Assembly (NCBI RefSeq): GCF_002155965.1
Contig: NZ_MUMH01000076.1
Location: forward strand, 1-56,159
Length of the DNA: 56,159 nucleotides
Source: Allokutzneria sp. NRRL B-24872
Lineage (GTDB): Bacteria; Actinomycetota; Actinomycetes; Mycobacteriales; Pseudonocardiaceae
Direction: 5' to 3'
Positions within the stretch are counted from its first letter, which is position 1, and each line of letters starts with the position of its first letter. Positions 26,078 through 34,756 of this stretch are shown here, piece by piece. The notes beneath the pieces were generated by a model that did no database searches, was not told the DNA's origin, and was given only the letters and a program-made list of their open reading frames with translations. A program made the position numbers and the translations under genes.

Positions 26078-26899
26078 ATGACAGCTCTCGTGCGCACCGC
26101 CCCCGGTGCCCGGCTGCCCGTGCCGAGGCCACCGAGGGCGGTTGTGCGTTCCAGCACCGGGACCTGGGCGCTGCAGTCGACCCTCGCCCGCAGGGGCCTG
26201 GGGCCGGTCGCCGGGGTGGACGAGGCGGGGCGGGGCGCGTGCGCCGGTCCGCTCGTCATCGCCTCCTGCGTGCTGCGCCCGGGCGACGTGCGGCGCCTGG
26301 AAGGGCTCAACGACTCCAAGCTGATGACCGTGGCCGCCCGGGACCGGATGTACGACCTCGTCCTGCAGCGGGCCGCTGACCACGCGGTCGTGGTGGTCGA
26401 CGCCGCCGAGGTCGACTGCATCGGGGTGCACGTGGCCAACATCGAGGGCATGCGGCGCGCCGTCGCCCGGCTCGCCGAGCACCCCGGCTACGTGCTGACC
26501 GACGGGTTCCGGGTTCCCGGGCTGACCGCGCCGAGCGTGGCCGTGGTCAAGGGCGACCAGGCCGCCGCGTGCGTCGCGGCCGCCTCGGTGCTGGCGAAGG
26601 TGACCAGGGACCGCATCATGGCCGGAATGCACGAGGATCTGCCGGTGTTCGGATTTGACGTGCACAAGGGCTACGCGACCGCCGACCACTCGGCCGCGCT
26701 GCTCAAACACGGGCCGAGTGACCAGCACCGGTGGTCCTATGCCAACGTGGTGGCGGCGGCTGCCGAGCACGGCATGCGCGCGCCGCGCCGGGTCAGATCA
26801 GGGCTGCTGCACTTGGATCGAGCCGGAGTGGTTCAGAATGGGGTGCCCCCCGTGCCCGGGGTGGCAGGCTCGCAAGCAGGAGGGGCGCGGACCGCATGA
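26078..26899 (+). CDS. rnhB: Ribonuclease HII
   Basis: 273 residues. The catalytic motif GVDEAGRGACAGPLV gives the first Asp-Glu pair, LNDSKLM and the later aspartates (VLTDGF, VTRDRIM) complete the active site, and FGFDVHKGYAT is the conserved substrate loop. It nicks RNA in RNA-DNA hybrids and at single ribonucleotides. It has about 40 extra N-terminal residues (Pro/Arg-rich) and a nonconserved C-terminal tail. It overlaps the DUF2469 gene by 4 nt (ATGA), a pairing also known in mycobacteria. Confidence 0.97.
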   Translation: MTALVRTAPGARLPVPRPPRAVVRSSTGTWALQSTLARRGLGPVAGVDEAGRGACAGPLVIASCVLRPGDVRRLEGLNDSKLMTVAARDRMYDLVLQRAADHAVVVVDAAEVDCIGVHVANIEGMRRAVARLAEHPGYVLTDGFRVPGLTAPSVAVVKGDQAAACVAAASVLAKVTRDRIMAGMHEDLPVFGFDVHKGYATADHSAALLKHGPSDQHRWSYANVVAAAAEHGMRAPRRVRSGLLHLDRAGVVQNGVPPVPGVAGSQAGGARTA

Positions 26900-27219
26900 G
26901 CGCGGAGGATCTCGAGAAGTACGAGACCGAGATGGAGCTGCAGCTCTACAAGGAGTACCGCGACATAGTCAGTCAGTTCTCCTATGTCGTGGAGACGGAG
27001 CGCCGCTTCTACCTGGCCAACGCCGTTGACGTGCAGGTGCGCAACGCCGACGGCGAGGTGTACTTCGAGGTGCGGATGTCCGACGCCTGGGTGTGGGACA
27101 TGTACCGGCCCGCCCGGTTCGTGAAGAACGTCCGGGTGATCACGTTCAAGGACGTCAACGTCGAGGAGCTGGACAAGCCGGATCTGCGGCTGCCGGAGCC
27201 CGGGCCGTTCGGCCAGTAA
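26896..27219 (+). CDS. DUF2469 family protein
   Basis: 107 residues from ATG 26896, overlapping the rnhB stop. The sequence is typical of DUF2469: MSAEDLEKYETEMELQLYKEYRDIV at the start (two phrases), ETERRFYLANAVDVQVR, then VWDMYRPARFVKNVRVITFKD. The family is almost confined to actinobacteria, sits next to rnhB, and its function is unknown. It is the last gene before a strong rho-independent terminator. Confidence 0.95.
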   Translation: MSAEDLEKYETEMELQLYKEYRDIVSQFSYVVETERRFYLANAVDVQVRNADGEVYFEVRMSDAWVWDMYRPARFVKNVRVITFKDVNVEELDKPDLRLPEPGPFGQ

Positions 27220-27235
27220 CCACTCGGTTCTTCCC

Positions 27236-27270
27236 GTCAGGGGCGCGTGCGCACAGCACGCGCCCCTGAC
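27236..27270 (+). terminator. Strong rho-independent terminator
   Basis: GTCAGGGGCGCGTGC at 27236-27250 pairs perfectly with GCACGCGCCCCTGAC at 27256-27270 over a 5-nt loop, followed by TCTTT. It closes the rpsP-to-DUF2469 block. Confidence 0.92.
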
Positions 27271-27304
27271 TCTTTCGCGCCCTTCGCGGACCTGATGCGG
27301 CTGG

Positions 27305-27332
27305 TTGTCCACATCGGTGGTGGTTGTCCACA
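27305..27332 (+). promoter_or_regulatory. Two directly repeated DnaA-box sequences
   Basis: TTGTCCACA, the actinobacterial DnaA-box consensus, occurs at 27305-27313 and again at 27324-27332 in the same orientation, 19 nt apart. Both lie within a 12-nt direct repeat (TGGTTGTCCACA). They are 90-116 nt upstream of yraN-comM, a place where DnaA acting as a transcription factor could bind. There is no AT-rich unwinding region, so an origin is unlikely. Confidence 0.65.
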
Positions 27333-27373
27333 GATCGCTCCCGAGCGGCTCTGGGCGCTCCGTGGATGCCGCA

Positions 27374-27403
27374 TCGTCGAGGTGGGACTCGTCGAGGTGG
27401 GAC
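27374..27403 (+). repeat. 15-bp tandem duplication
   Basis: TCGTCGAGGTGGGAC occurs twice head to tail (27374-27388, 27389-27403) just upstream of the yraN ribosome binding site. It probably lies in untranslated leader and may have arisen by slippage. Confidence 0.8.
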
Positions 27404-27420
27404 TCGCGGGAGGAGGCAGT

Positions 27421-27792
27421 GTGGGGACGCGACGTGGAGCGGCCAACCAGGAGCTGGGACGCAGGGGTGAGGACCTCGCCGTCTGCTACCTCGAACGCCA
27501 GGGCATGGTGGTGCTGAGCCGCAACTGGCGGTGTCGCCTCGGTGAGCTGGACGTGGTGGCCAGCGATGGCGAGACGCTGGTGGTGTGCGAGGTGAAGACC
27601 CGCTCCGACACCGGGTTCGGCCGCCCGGAGGAGGCGGTCACCCAGGCGAAGCTGCGCCGGATGAGGGTGTTGGCCCAGCAGTGGCTGTCGGTCCACCGCG
27701 TCGGGTGGTGCGCGATCCGCTGCGACGTGGTCGCGGTGCTGTGCCGCCCGGACGGCAGGACTTTCATCGACCACCGGCGCGGGGTGGTCTGA
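27421..27792 (+). CDS. yraN: YraN/UPF0102 nuclease-fold protein
   Basis: 123 residues from GTG 27421, chosen because GGGAGGAGG lies 5 nt upstream. The UPF0102 motifs are present: ANQELGRRGEDLAVCYLE, RCRLGELDVVA and VVCEVKTRSDTGFG, which form a restriction-endonuclease-like D...ExK site. The exact role is not established; its constant link with comM and dprA suggests DNA handling. It abuts comM with no gap. Confidence 0.94.
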   Translation: MGTRRGAANQELGRRGEDLAVCYLERQGMVVLSRNWRCRLGELDVVASDGETLVVCEVKTRSDTGFGRPEEAVTQAKLRRMRVLAQQWLSVHRVGWCAIRCDVVAVLCRPDGRTFIDHRRGVV

Positions 27793-29304
27793 GTGGGACT
27801 GGCGAGAGCGTGGTCCGTCGCGTTGTTCGGGGTGGACGGCGTCGCGGTGGAGGTGGAGGCCGACATCGGCGCGGGCCTGCCCGCCGTGCGGTTGGTCGGT
27901 CTGCCCGACGCGGCGTTGCAACAGGCCAAGGAGCGCGTGCGGGCGGCGGTGCGCAACAGCGGCGAGCAGTGGCCGGCGCACCGGATCACGCTGGGGCTCT
28001 CCCCGGCTGCTCTGCCCAAGGGCGGTTCCGGCTACGACCTGGCGATCGCCTGCGCGATCCTGGCCGCTGCCAAGGCGATTCCGGCGGACGTGCTGGACGG
28101 CTTCGCGCTGATCGGTGAACTGGCGCTCGACGGCAGGGTACGACCGGTTCGCGGTGTGCTGCCCGGCCTGTTGGCGGCGCGCAGGGCCGGGCTGAGCGAG
28201 GCCATCGTCCCCGCGGAGGCGCTTCCCGAGGCCGGCCTGGTGGACGGCATGCGGGTCTTCGGGGCGCATCGGCTCGACGAGGTCCTGGCCTGCCTGCGCG
28301 GCGAACACAGCCTGGAGACCCCGCCTGAGCGGGCTCCGGCCAAGCGGACGTCCGCGGTCGATCTCGCCGATGTGCTCGGTCAACCCGAGGCCCGGTGGGC
28401 GTTGGAGGTGGCGGCCGCTGGCGGGCACCACCTGCTGTTCGTGGGGCCGCCTGGCACCGGCAAGACCATGCTGGCTCAACGGCTGTGCGGACTTCTGCCG
28501 GAGCTGACGCCGGAGCAGGCGTTGGAGGTCACCGCGATCCATTCCGTCGCAGGCGCACTGGCGGCCGATGCGCCGCTGATCGACTCGCCGCCCTTCGTCG
28601 CCCCGCACCACTCGCTCTCGGTTCCCGCGATGGTCGGTGGAGGCACAGGACTGGCCAAGCCGGGTGCGGTCAGTCGGGCGCACCGCGGCGTGCTGTTCCT
28701 GGACGAGGCCTGCGAGTTCGGACCGCATCGACTGGAGACGCTGCGCACGGCGTTGGAGGAGGGCGAGGTTCGGCTGGCGCGGCGCGACGGCGTGGTCCGG
28801 TATCCCGCTCGGTTCCAGCTCGTGCTGGCGACCAATCCGTGCCCGTGCGCTCCGCCCAGGGACACCGAGTGCTTGTGCCCGCCGAACGCTCGCCGCCGCT
28901 ACCTGGCCCGATTGTCCGGCCCGTTGCTGGACCGCGTGGACATCCGGGTGCGGATGCGCCCGCTCACCGCGATGTCCGCCTGCGACGGCTCCGAGCCCGA
29001 GCCGACTTCGGTCGTGCGCGAACGCGTGCAGGAAGCGCGGCGGCGTGCTGCGCACCGGTGGTCCGCCTACGGGTTGGGCTCGAACGCCGAGGTGCCGGGA
29101 ACCGTGCTGCGGCGGGACTTCCCGTTGGCGCGTGAAGCGATCGAGCTCTTGGACCACGGACTGGACATCGGCGTGGTGACCGGCCGAGGTGCCGACAGGT
29201 GCTTGCGGGTGGCTTGGACGCTCGCCGATCTGGCTGGGCTCGACAAGCCAGGGGTGGACGAGGTGGCTTCAGCGCTGGAGTTCCGCGATCGGAGGTCGGC
29301 GTGA
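27793..29304 (+). CDS. comM: ComM-type AAA+ ATPase, Mg-chelatase-like
   Basis: 503 residues from GTG 27793, directly after the yraN stop. The N-terminal Lon-like domain (VALFGVDGVAVEVEADIG ... VGLPDAALQQAKERV) is followed by the AAA+ domain with Walker A GPPGTGKTMLAQ, Walker B (GVLFLDEACEF) and LVLATNPCPCAP, plus a C-terminal Mg-chelatase-type domain. ComM is a branch-migration helicase that extends integration of incoming DNA in transformable bacteria. A cysteine-rich phrase (CPCAPPRDTECLCPP) typical of the family is present. An antisense gene separates it from dprA. Confidence 0.96.
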   Translation: MGLARAWSVALFGVDGVAVEVEADIGAGLPAVRLVGLPDAALQQAKERVRAAVRNSGEQWPAHRITLGLSPAALPKGGSGYDLAIACAILAAAKAIPADVLDGFALIGELALDGRVRPVRGVLPGLLAARRAGLSEAIVPAEALPEAGLVDGMRVFGAHRLDEVLACLRGEHSLETPPERAPAKRTSAVDLADVLGQPEARWALEVAAAGGHHLLFVGPPGTGKTMLAQRLCGLLPELTPEQALEVTAIHSVAGALAADAPLIDSPPFVAPHHSLSVPAMVGGGTGLAKPGAVSRAHRGVLFLDEACEFGPHRLETLRTALEEGEVRLARRDGVVRYPARFQLVLATNPCPCAPPRDTECLCPPNARRRYLARLSGPLLDRVDIRVRMRPLTAMSACDGSEPEPTSVVRERVQEARRRAAHRWSAYGLGSNAEVPGTVLRRDFPLAREAIELLDHGLDIGVVTGRGADRCLRVAWTLADLAGLDKPGVDEVASALEFRDRRSA

Positions 29305-29309
29305 CTCGC

Positions 29310-29921
29310 TCAGCCGTGATCGAGCGACAGTTCCCGCCAGGGATGCCCCTTCGGCATGGCGTCGCTGAGCCACCGCCGTTGGTCGGCGCCCAGGTGCGGG
29401 AGCACAGCGAGGAAGTCCTGCTCGTCCTTGGCGCGCATGCCCCGGGACTTGTAGAACAGCTGGATCTCCGGTCGCAGGAACGGCAATCCTCCGGTGGTGA
29501 CCTGGCCGATCTCCGCCAGCGGGCGGCGAATTCCGTTGCCCCTCCGCGAGATCCACTCGGTGCCGCGCGACTCGTCGATCATCAGCTGGACGCGCCACGG
29601 CGCTTCCGCGCTCTGCCTGCACCACACGTCGTGCACGGTCGGCGGCAGCACCTCGCCGGGCGGCCACCGGCGCAGCGTTCCCGGTGGGTCCGCCGCCCAC
29701 AGTTCCCACCCTGGGAGGACGTCGTGCGCTCCGAGGTGGTGTTCGCGCAGGACCAGCACGTCGATGTCGGCGTGCGGGCGCATTCCGTCCACAGTGGACG
29801 GATTGATGGCGAACTCGATCGCCCAGCCCCCGGCGATCCACCACGGTCCCCGGAAGGCCGCGAACAGCGCGCCGACCTCCGCCGGGGTGGCGGGTTCCCA
29901 CCTGCCCAAGTCCTCGCCCAT
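29310..29921 (-). CDS. Nucleotidyltransferase-like protein, aminoglycoside-ANT type
   Basis: 203 residues from ATG 29921. Near the N-terminus WWIAGGWAIEFA and, about 12 residues on, HADIDVLVLRE reproduce the GGWA...HxDID pattern of ANT(2'')-like aminoglycoside nucleotidyltransferases, where the aspartates bind the metal. The remainder does not identify a substrate. It lies antisense between comM (5-nt gap) and dprA (41 nt), inside what is usually a continuous operon, suggesting insertion of a transferred gene. No flanking repeats were found. Resistance activity is possible but not shown. Confidence 0.78.
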   Translation of the reverse strand: MGEDLGRWEPATPAEVGALFAAFRGPWWIAGGWAIEFAINPSTVDGMRPHADIDVLVLREHHLGAHDVLPGWELWAADPPGTLRRWPPGEVLPPTVHDVWCRQSAEAPWRVQLMIDESRGTEWISRRGNGIRRPLAEIGQVTTGGLPFLRPEIQLFYKSRGMRAKDEQDFLAVLPHLGADQRRWLSDAMPKGHPWRELSLDHG

Positions 29922-29962
29922 GACCCCAGCCTGCCGGACGGCGTCGCGCGCGGGAGGCCGAT

Positions 29963-31153
29963 GTGACCGGCGCGCTGCCCTCCGTCGAGGTGGCCAGGGC
30001 CTACCTGTCGCGCGTCGCGGAGCCTCCCGCGCCCTCGCTCGTCGCTTTCGTGGCCCTGCACGGTCCACAGCGGGCGGCCGTGCTGATCCGGTCCGGTGAG
30101 GTGCCCGCGGAGGTGGCGAAGGTGACCAGCGCGCGCGCCGAGATCTGGCGTCCGGACGCGGACCTCCGCGCCGCGGCAGCGACTGGTGCTCGGCTGGTCG
30201 TGCCGGAGGACGACGGATGGCCCGCGTGGCGGTTGCTGTCCTTCACCGCCGCGGCGATCCGAGGACGCGCGGACGCCGCCGAGCCGGTGGCGCTGTGGGT
30301 GCGCGGTGACCCCGACCTCGCCGAGCTGACCGAGCAGTCCGTCGCGATCGTCGGAGCGCGGGCGGCGACCGGCTACGGCGAGCACGTCTCCGCCGAGTTC
30401 GCGCACGGCTTGGCGCGGCGTGGGTTCACGGTGATCTCCGGTGCCGCGTACGGCATCGACGGCGCCGCGCACGGTGGTGCCCTCGCCGCCGATGGTCGGA
30501 CGGTGGCGGTGCTGGGCTGCGGTGTCGACGTCCCTTACCCGGCGGGGCACGCGCGTCTGCTCGATCGGATCGCCGCTGCCGGAGCGGTGGTCAGCGAGTA
30601 CCCGCCGGGCACGAGGGTCGGGCGGCATCGGTTCCTCGTGCGCAACAGGCTGATCGCCGCGCTGGCGGAGGGCACCGTCGTGGTGGAGGCCGGGCTGCGC
30701 AGCGGCGCCAGCAACACCGCCGCCACCGCGCGCACGCTCGGCCGGATGGTGCTCGCCGTGCCCGGGCCCATCACCTCGGCGATGTCGGTCGGGTGCCACG
30801 CGATGCTGCGCGAGGGCGAGGCCCAGGCGGTCACCAGCGTCGCCGAGGTCGCGGAGTCCATCGGCAGGATCGGCGGCGACCTCACCGTGGAGGCCGACGC
30901 TCCGGTCCGCCCGACCGACTCGCTCGACCCGCGTTCGTTGCGCGTGCACCAGGCGTTGCACGAGCGCACGGGCAGCAGCCCCGAGCAGGTGTCGATGGAG
31001 GCGGGCATCCCACTCGGACAGGTGCGTGCCGTGCTGCCCATGCTGGAGATCGCCGGGCTCGCCCAGCGCGGTGACACAGGGTGGCGGCGGAGTTCCGGCC
31101 GCTCCGCGCCCTCCCAGGCGGGAGGAGGTGGACCCATCACCCCGACTACCTGA
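29963..31153 (+). CDS. dprA: DNA-processing protein DprA
   Basis: 396 residues from GTG 29963, which has GGGAGG 5-6 nt upstream. The Rossmann-like DprA core is visible: [51 protein letters not shown] and the C-terminal core [15 protein letters not shown] plus [14 protein letters not shown] winged-helix domain of the DprA C-terminus follows ([21 protein letters not shown]). It loads RecA on incoming single strands in transformation. Its promoter must lie in the short region shared with the antisense gene. Confidence 0.97.
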   Translation: MTGALPSVEVARAYLSRVAEPPAPSLVAFVALHGPQRAAVLIRSGEVPAEVAKVTSARAEIWRPDADLRAAAATGARLVVPEDDGWPAWRLLSFTAAAIRGRADAAEPVALWVRGDPDLAELTEQSVAIVGARAATGYGEHVSAEFAHGLARRGFTVISGAAYGIDGAAHGGALAADGRTVAVLGCGVDVPYPAGHARLLDRIAAAGAVVSEYPPGTRVGRHRFLVRNRLIAALAEGTVVVEAGLRSGASNTAATARTLGRMVLAVPGPITSAMSVGCHAMLREGEAQAVTSVAEVAESIGRIGGDLTVEADAPVRPTDSLDPRSLRVHQALHERTGSSPEQVSMEAGIPLGQVRAVLPMLEIAGLAQRGDTGWRRSSGRSAPSQAGGGGPITPTT

Positions 31154-31387
31154 GCAAACGCGTGCCGAGCAGGTGAAGATCGTCGCCGTGGGTGTGGAAG
31201 TTTGCTCGGCCGGGCTACCCCCGGACGAGTGGTTGCCTGCGTCCACCTGTCGGTCAAGTGGTTGGCGTAGTCGCCCCTGGCCCCTACGGTGACCATGTGG
31301 CTGCCGTAGTCCCGACCCGCGAGGGCGCTGATCCACGAGGATCGGTGCGGCCCTCGCCCCGTTCCGGGACGTGGCGGTAGGCACGCC

Positions 31388-32692
31388 ATGGACGCCCTCA
31401 CTCACCGTCGGCCGTCCCGCGTCGACCTGGTCCGGCTCCGCGCCGACCTGCCCGGCGCGCTGGGCGCGGTGGTCGGCGACTTCGAACGCCACCTCGCGAG
31501 CGAGCGCGGCCTGTCCCCGAACACCGTGCGCGCCTACGTCGGCGACGTCGTCTCCCTGCTGGGCCACCTCGCCCACAAGGGCCAGCCCCACACCGGCGCG
31601 GCCCCGAGCGTTTCTGCCCAGGACGTCCAGGCTCGTGACGCGCGGCTCCACGTCGGCGCCGACCGCGACGACCAGGACAGCGTGAGGTGTGACGACGACA
31701 CCCGCGATGACATGGCCGCTGACACGAGACGCAACGGCGACTCCGGCGGTGACGACGCCGGTAGCGGCGCTGCGACCGACGGCGCGACACGGCACAGCGA
31801 TGCCGGTGGCGGTGCTGGCCGCGCGGCGCAGGGCGACGGTCGACACGTCGTGATGCGCGACGGCGTTGGACAGGGTGGCAACACCGCGCGCGGTGGCGTG
31901 GAGCGGGCTGGTGCGCGGGAACAGCTCGGTGTGTTGGACCTGACGGTGTTGCGGTCGTGGTTGGCCGCGCAGCGCTCCTCCGGCGCGGGGCGCACGACGC
32001 TGGCCAGGCGGTCGGCCTCGGCAAGGGTTTTCACGGCGTGGGCGGTGCGCGGCGGGCTCATGACCGCGGACCCGGGCGAGCGGCTGGCGTCGCCGCGAGC
32101 GCACCGGGAACTGCCGACGGTGCTGCGCGCGGAGCAGGCGGAGCAGGCGATGCGCGCGTCGGCGGCAGGGGCCGAGCAGGACGATCCGCTGGCTCTCCGT
32201 GACCACGCGGTGGTCGAGTTGTTGTACGCGAGCGGCATCCGAGTTTCCGAACTGTGCGGCCTCGACGTCGGCGACGTGGATCACTCGCGGCGGGTCGTGC
32301 GGGTGCTCGGCAAGGGCGGCAAGGAACGCTCCGTGCCCTACGGAGTGCCCGCGCAGAAGGCGCTCGACGACTGGCTGGCCAAGGGCAGGCCACTCCTGGC
32401 GAAGGGGGAACCACCAGCGGCTTTGTTTCTCGGAGCGCGTGGGCGGCGGCTGGACCCGCGCACCGCGCGGCGAGTCGTGCACGACGTGGTCGGTGCTGTT
32501 CCCGGTGCCGCGGACATGGGGCCGCACGGCCTGCGCCACACCGCGGCGACGCATTTGCTGGAAGGCGGAGCCGACCTCCGAAGCGTCCAGGAACTGCTCG
32601 GTCACGCTACGCTCGCAACAACGCAGCTTTACACCCACGTCACCGTCGAACGGCTGAAGGCGATCCATGACCGAACCCACCCCCGTTCCTAA
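31388..32692 (+). CDS. xerC: Tyrosine recombinase XerC with a large inserted segment
   Basis: 434 residues, about 120 longer than a usual XerC. The N-terminal SAM-like core-binding domain starts normally ([31 protein letters not shown]), is interrupted at about residues 63-179 by an Asp/Gly/Arg/Ala-rich low-complexity segment, and resumes at [16 protein letters not shown]. The catalytic domain is complete: R285 in [17 protein letters not shown]380-R383 in PHGLRHT, H406 in LLGHATLA and the nucleophile Y415 in TTQLYTH. XerC-XerD resolves chromosome dimers at dif. It overlaps whiG by 26 nt and is preceded by a 234-nt gap with no gene. Confidence 0.9.
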   Translation: MDALTHRRPSRVDLVRLRADLPGALGAVVGDFERHLASERGLSPNTVRAYVGDVVSLLGHLAHKGQPHTGAAPSVSAQDVQARDARLHVGADRDDQDSVRCDDDTRDDMAADTRRNGDSGGDDAGSGAATDGATRHSDAGGGAGRAAQGDGRHVVMRDGVGQGGNTARGGVERAGAREQLGVLDLTVLRSWLAAQRSSGAGRTTLARRSASARVFTAWAVRGGLMTADPGERLASPRAHRELPTVLRAEQAEQAMRASAAGAEQDDPLALRDHAVVELLYASGIRVSELCGLDVGDVDHSRRVVRVLGKGGKERSVPYGVPAQKALDDWLAKGRPLLAKGEPPAALFLGARGRRLDPRTARRVVHDVVGAVPGAADMGPHGLRHTAATHLLEGGADLRSVQELLGHATLATTQLYTHVTVERLKAIHDRTHPRS

Positions 32693-33878
32693 CGCTGCCG
32701 GGGGAGGGTCCCGCACGGCGACTGTGCCCACGACGTCCACGTCGCAGCAGGGCCAGCGGCGTCCTGCGCGGACCTATCACCCCGGCTCCGACGGGGACGA
32801 CGAGACCGGCCGGACCCCTTCAGCGGCAACGGCTTCCGGCGTGCCCGCGCAGAGCGAGACCTCGCCGGCCGCGTCGGTCGACGCCGCCGCGGAGCCGCAG
32901 GCCACCGGAACGTCGAACACCGGAACTCCGAGCGCCGAGCCCGAGAGCGCCGCGCCCGTGAACTCCGAGCCTGCGGCCGCCGCGCCTGCGAGCACAGCGC
33001 CTGCGACCGCCGAGCCCGCGAAGACCGGGACCGCGAGTGCCGGGACGGCCAAGCCCGCCTCGAAGGCGAGCGGTGCGAAGACCACCTCCTCCTCCACTGA
33101 GCTGCGCAGCGCCGACGAGGTCGAGGCCGGGATCGTGGCGCTCTGGCGCGCCTACGGGGGCAGCCGCGCGCAGCCGCTGCGCGATCGCCTGGTGCTGCAC
33201 TACGCGCCGCTGGTCAAGTACGTCGCCGGTCGTGTGGGTACCGGACTCCCCTCCTACGTCGACGTGGCGGACCTGGTGCAGTCGGGCATCTTCGGCCTCG
33301 TCGACGCGATCGAGAAGTTCGAGCCCGAGCGCGGCCTGAAGTTCGAGACCTACGCCATGCAGCGCATCCGGGGTGCGATCCTGGACGACCTGCGCGCCCA
33401 GGACTGGGTGCCGAGGTCGGTGCGCAGCAGGGCCCGCGACGTCGAGCGCGCCATCGAACGGCTCGAAGCCAGGCTCCAGCGCTCCGCGACGGACGCCGAG
33501 CTGTCCGAAGAACTCGGCATCACCGTCAGCGATCTGCGCGACCTGTACGCACAGCTCCAGCTCACCTCCGTCGTCGCACTGGACGAGCTGATCGCGGCGG
33601 GCCGGGGCAGCGCCTCGCTCGCCGAGACGTTGCCGGACGACCGCGCCGAGGACCCGGTCGCCTCGCTGGTCGACCAGGACGGCAAGCGCCAGCTCGCCGA
33701 CGCCATCGCGCAGCTCTCCGAACGCGACCGCGTCGTGGTCACGCTCTACTACTTCGAGAACCTGACCCTGGCGGAGATCGGCAAGGTGCTCGGCGTGACC
33801 GAGTCCCGCGTCTGCCAGCTGCACACCCGCGCCGTGCTGCGGCTGCGCACCAAGCTCTCGGAGCAGTCGGACGGCTGA
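32667..33878 (+). CDS. whiG: RNA polymerase sigma factor of the WhiG/FliA family
   Basis: 403 residues from ATG 32667. The last about 255 residues are a standard FliA/WhiG sigma: region 2 ([21 protein letters not shown] ... [25 protein letters not shown], in phrases), region 3 and region 4 ([34 protein letters not shown]). About 145 residues before this are Ala/Pro/Thr/Ser-rich and have no counterpart in Streptomyces WhiG. The long form needs the start to lie within xerC; a shorter protein from a downstream start is possible. WhiG directs early sporulation genes and is controlled by an anti-sigma (RsiG) in Streptomyces. The adjacent gene order matches Streptomyces. Confidence 0.92.
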   Translation: MTEPTPVPNAAGGGSRTATVPTTSTSQQGQRRPARTYHPGSDGDDETGRTPSAATASGVPAQSETSPAASVDAAAEPQATGTSNTGTPSAEPESAAPVNSEPAAAAPASTAPATAEPAKTGTASAGTAKPASKASGAKTTSSSTELRSADEVEAGIVALWRAYGGSRAQPLRDRLVLHYAPLVKYVAGRVGTGLPSYVDVADLVQSGIFGLVDAIEKFEPERGLKFETYAMQRIRGAILDDLRAQDWVPRSVRSRARDVERAIERLEARLQRSATDAELSEELGITVSDLRDLYAQLQLTSVVALDELIAAGRGSASLAETLPDDRAEDPVASLVDQDGKRQLADAIAQLSERDRVVVTLYYFENLTLAEIGKVLGVTESRVCQLHTRAVLRLRTKLSEQSDG

Positions 33879-33893
33879 GCGCCGACGTGTCGC

Positions 33894-34403
33894 CTAGCGC
33901 CGCGTGCCGTCCCATGGCAGCAGGCGCAGTGCTGGGCGCCGGAGCAGGCGGAGCGGATCGAGGTAGTCCTCGTCGCGCCGCACACCCCAGTGCAGGCAGG
34001 CCGGTGGGCCACGGCACCCCGCGTGACCGGGCTGGAGCGTGCCGATCACCGCGCCGCGCACGATCACCGCGCCCGCTGTGACCGCTGGCGTCAGTGGTTC
34101 GTAGGTGGTCCTCAGACCGTTGGGGTGGTCGATGGACACCACGCCGTGCCCTGCCACCTGACCTGCGAACGCGATCGTGCCGTCACCCGCCGCGAGCACC
34201 GGCTGCTCGGGCGTTCCCGCCAGGTCCACGCCGCGGTGACCCGGCGCGTAGCGGTGCGCCGGGCGCTCGAAGTGACGGTGGACGATCGGTGTTCCCGCCT
34301 GCGGCCAGCCGAAGCCCGACGACGGCGCGAGGCTCGTCGGTGCGGGGACCCGCGGCAGGAGCAGGAGGGTGGCCAGCAGCAGGGGAGCGAGGTGCGTTGG
34401 CAT
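33894..34403 (-). CDS. Exported M23 metallopeptidase
   Basis: 169 residues from ATG 34403 (GTG 34412 is an alternative). A signal peptide (LAPLLLATLLLLPRVPA) precedes a small LytM-type domain: GHRGVDLAG holds the HxxxD zinc ligands, and CLHWGVRRDED holds the final histidine. This is the Cys-Leu-His-Trp variant of M23 that often replaces HxH in actinobacteria, so activity is not certain. The domain is short, with no LysM or SH3 domain. It cuts or remodels peptidoglycan cross-links. The gene faces whiG with a 15-nt gap and is divergent from rpsB. Confidence 0.88.
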   Translation of the reverse strand: MPTHLAPLLLATLLLLPRVPAPTSLAPSSGFGWPQAGTPIVHRHFERPAHRYAPGHRGVDLAGTPEQPVLAAGDGTIAFAGQVAGHGVVSIDHPNGLRTTYEPLTPAVTAGAVIVRGAVIGTLQPGHAGCRGPPACLHWGVRRDEDYLDPLRLLRRPALRLLPWDGTRR

Positions 34404-34756
34404 GGGCTCCACTGTCGCTCGGTGGAGGTGGGGGAGCGGGCGGCGCGGGCGGATCTGTGGATGGACTGGGCGGTTGTGGACAACTGGCCGCATCTGGTGG
34501 GGCCGCGTTTTCCTCGTCCGGTCCGGGGTGAGTACACTCGGTTCGCGGTCTGTACTGCACAGATCGACTTCGCGTGCTACTGCGGGTCCCGATTCACCGG
34601 GGCGCGGCGCCCGGGGGTCCGACGGAGGGGTTCGCGCTCCTCGTTCGGTCCGGGTGACGGCAGGGCACCAGGGCGGTGACCGGCCCGGTCCCCGCGACAA
34701 CCCACCCGCGCGTGGGGCAAGGCCCGACGCGCTGATCACATGAGGTGTGAAACGGC
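34404..34756 (+). promoter_or_regulatory. M23-rpsB gap: DnaA-box-like site and rpsB promoter
   Basis: This 353-nt gap holds no gene. At 34475-34483 TGTGGACAA is the exact reverse complement of TTGTCCACA, the DnaA-box sequence. About 50 nt on, TACACT at 34533-34538 is a good -10 for rpsB, giving a leader of about 210 nt. The leader is GC-rich with several possible stems, but I recognise no known leader class. GAGGTG precedes the rpsB ATG. Confidence 0.5.

Noticed and set aside
27301-27340. Replication origin at the paired DnaA boxes
   Set aside because: Only two boxes, no AT-rich segment, and no dnaA, dnaN or recF nearby.
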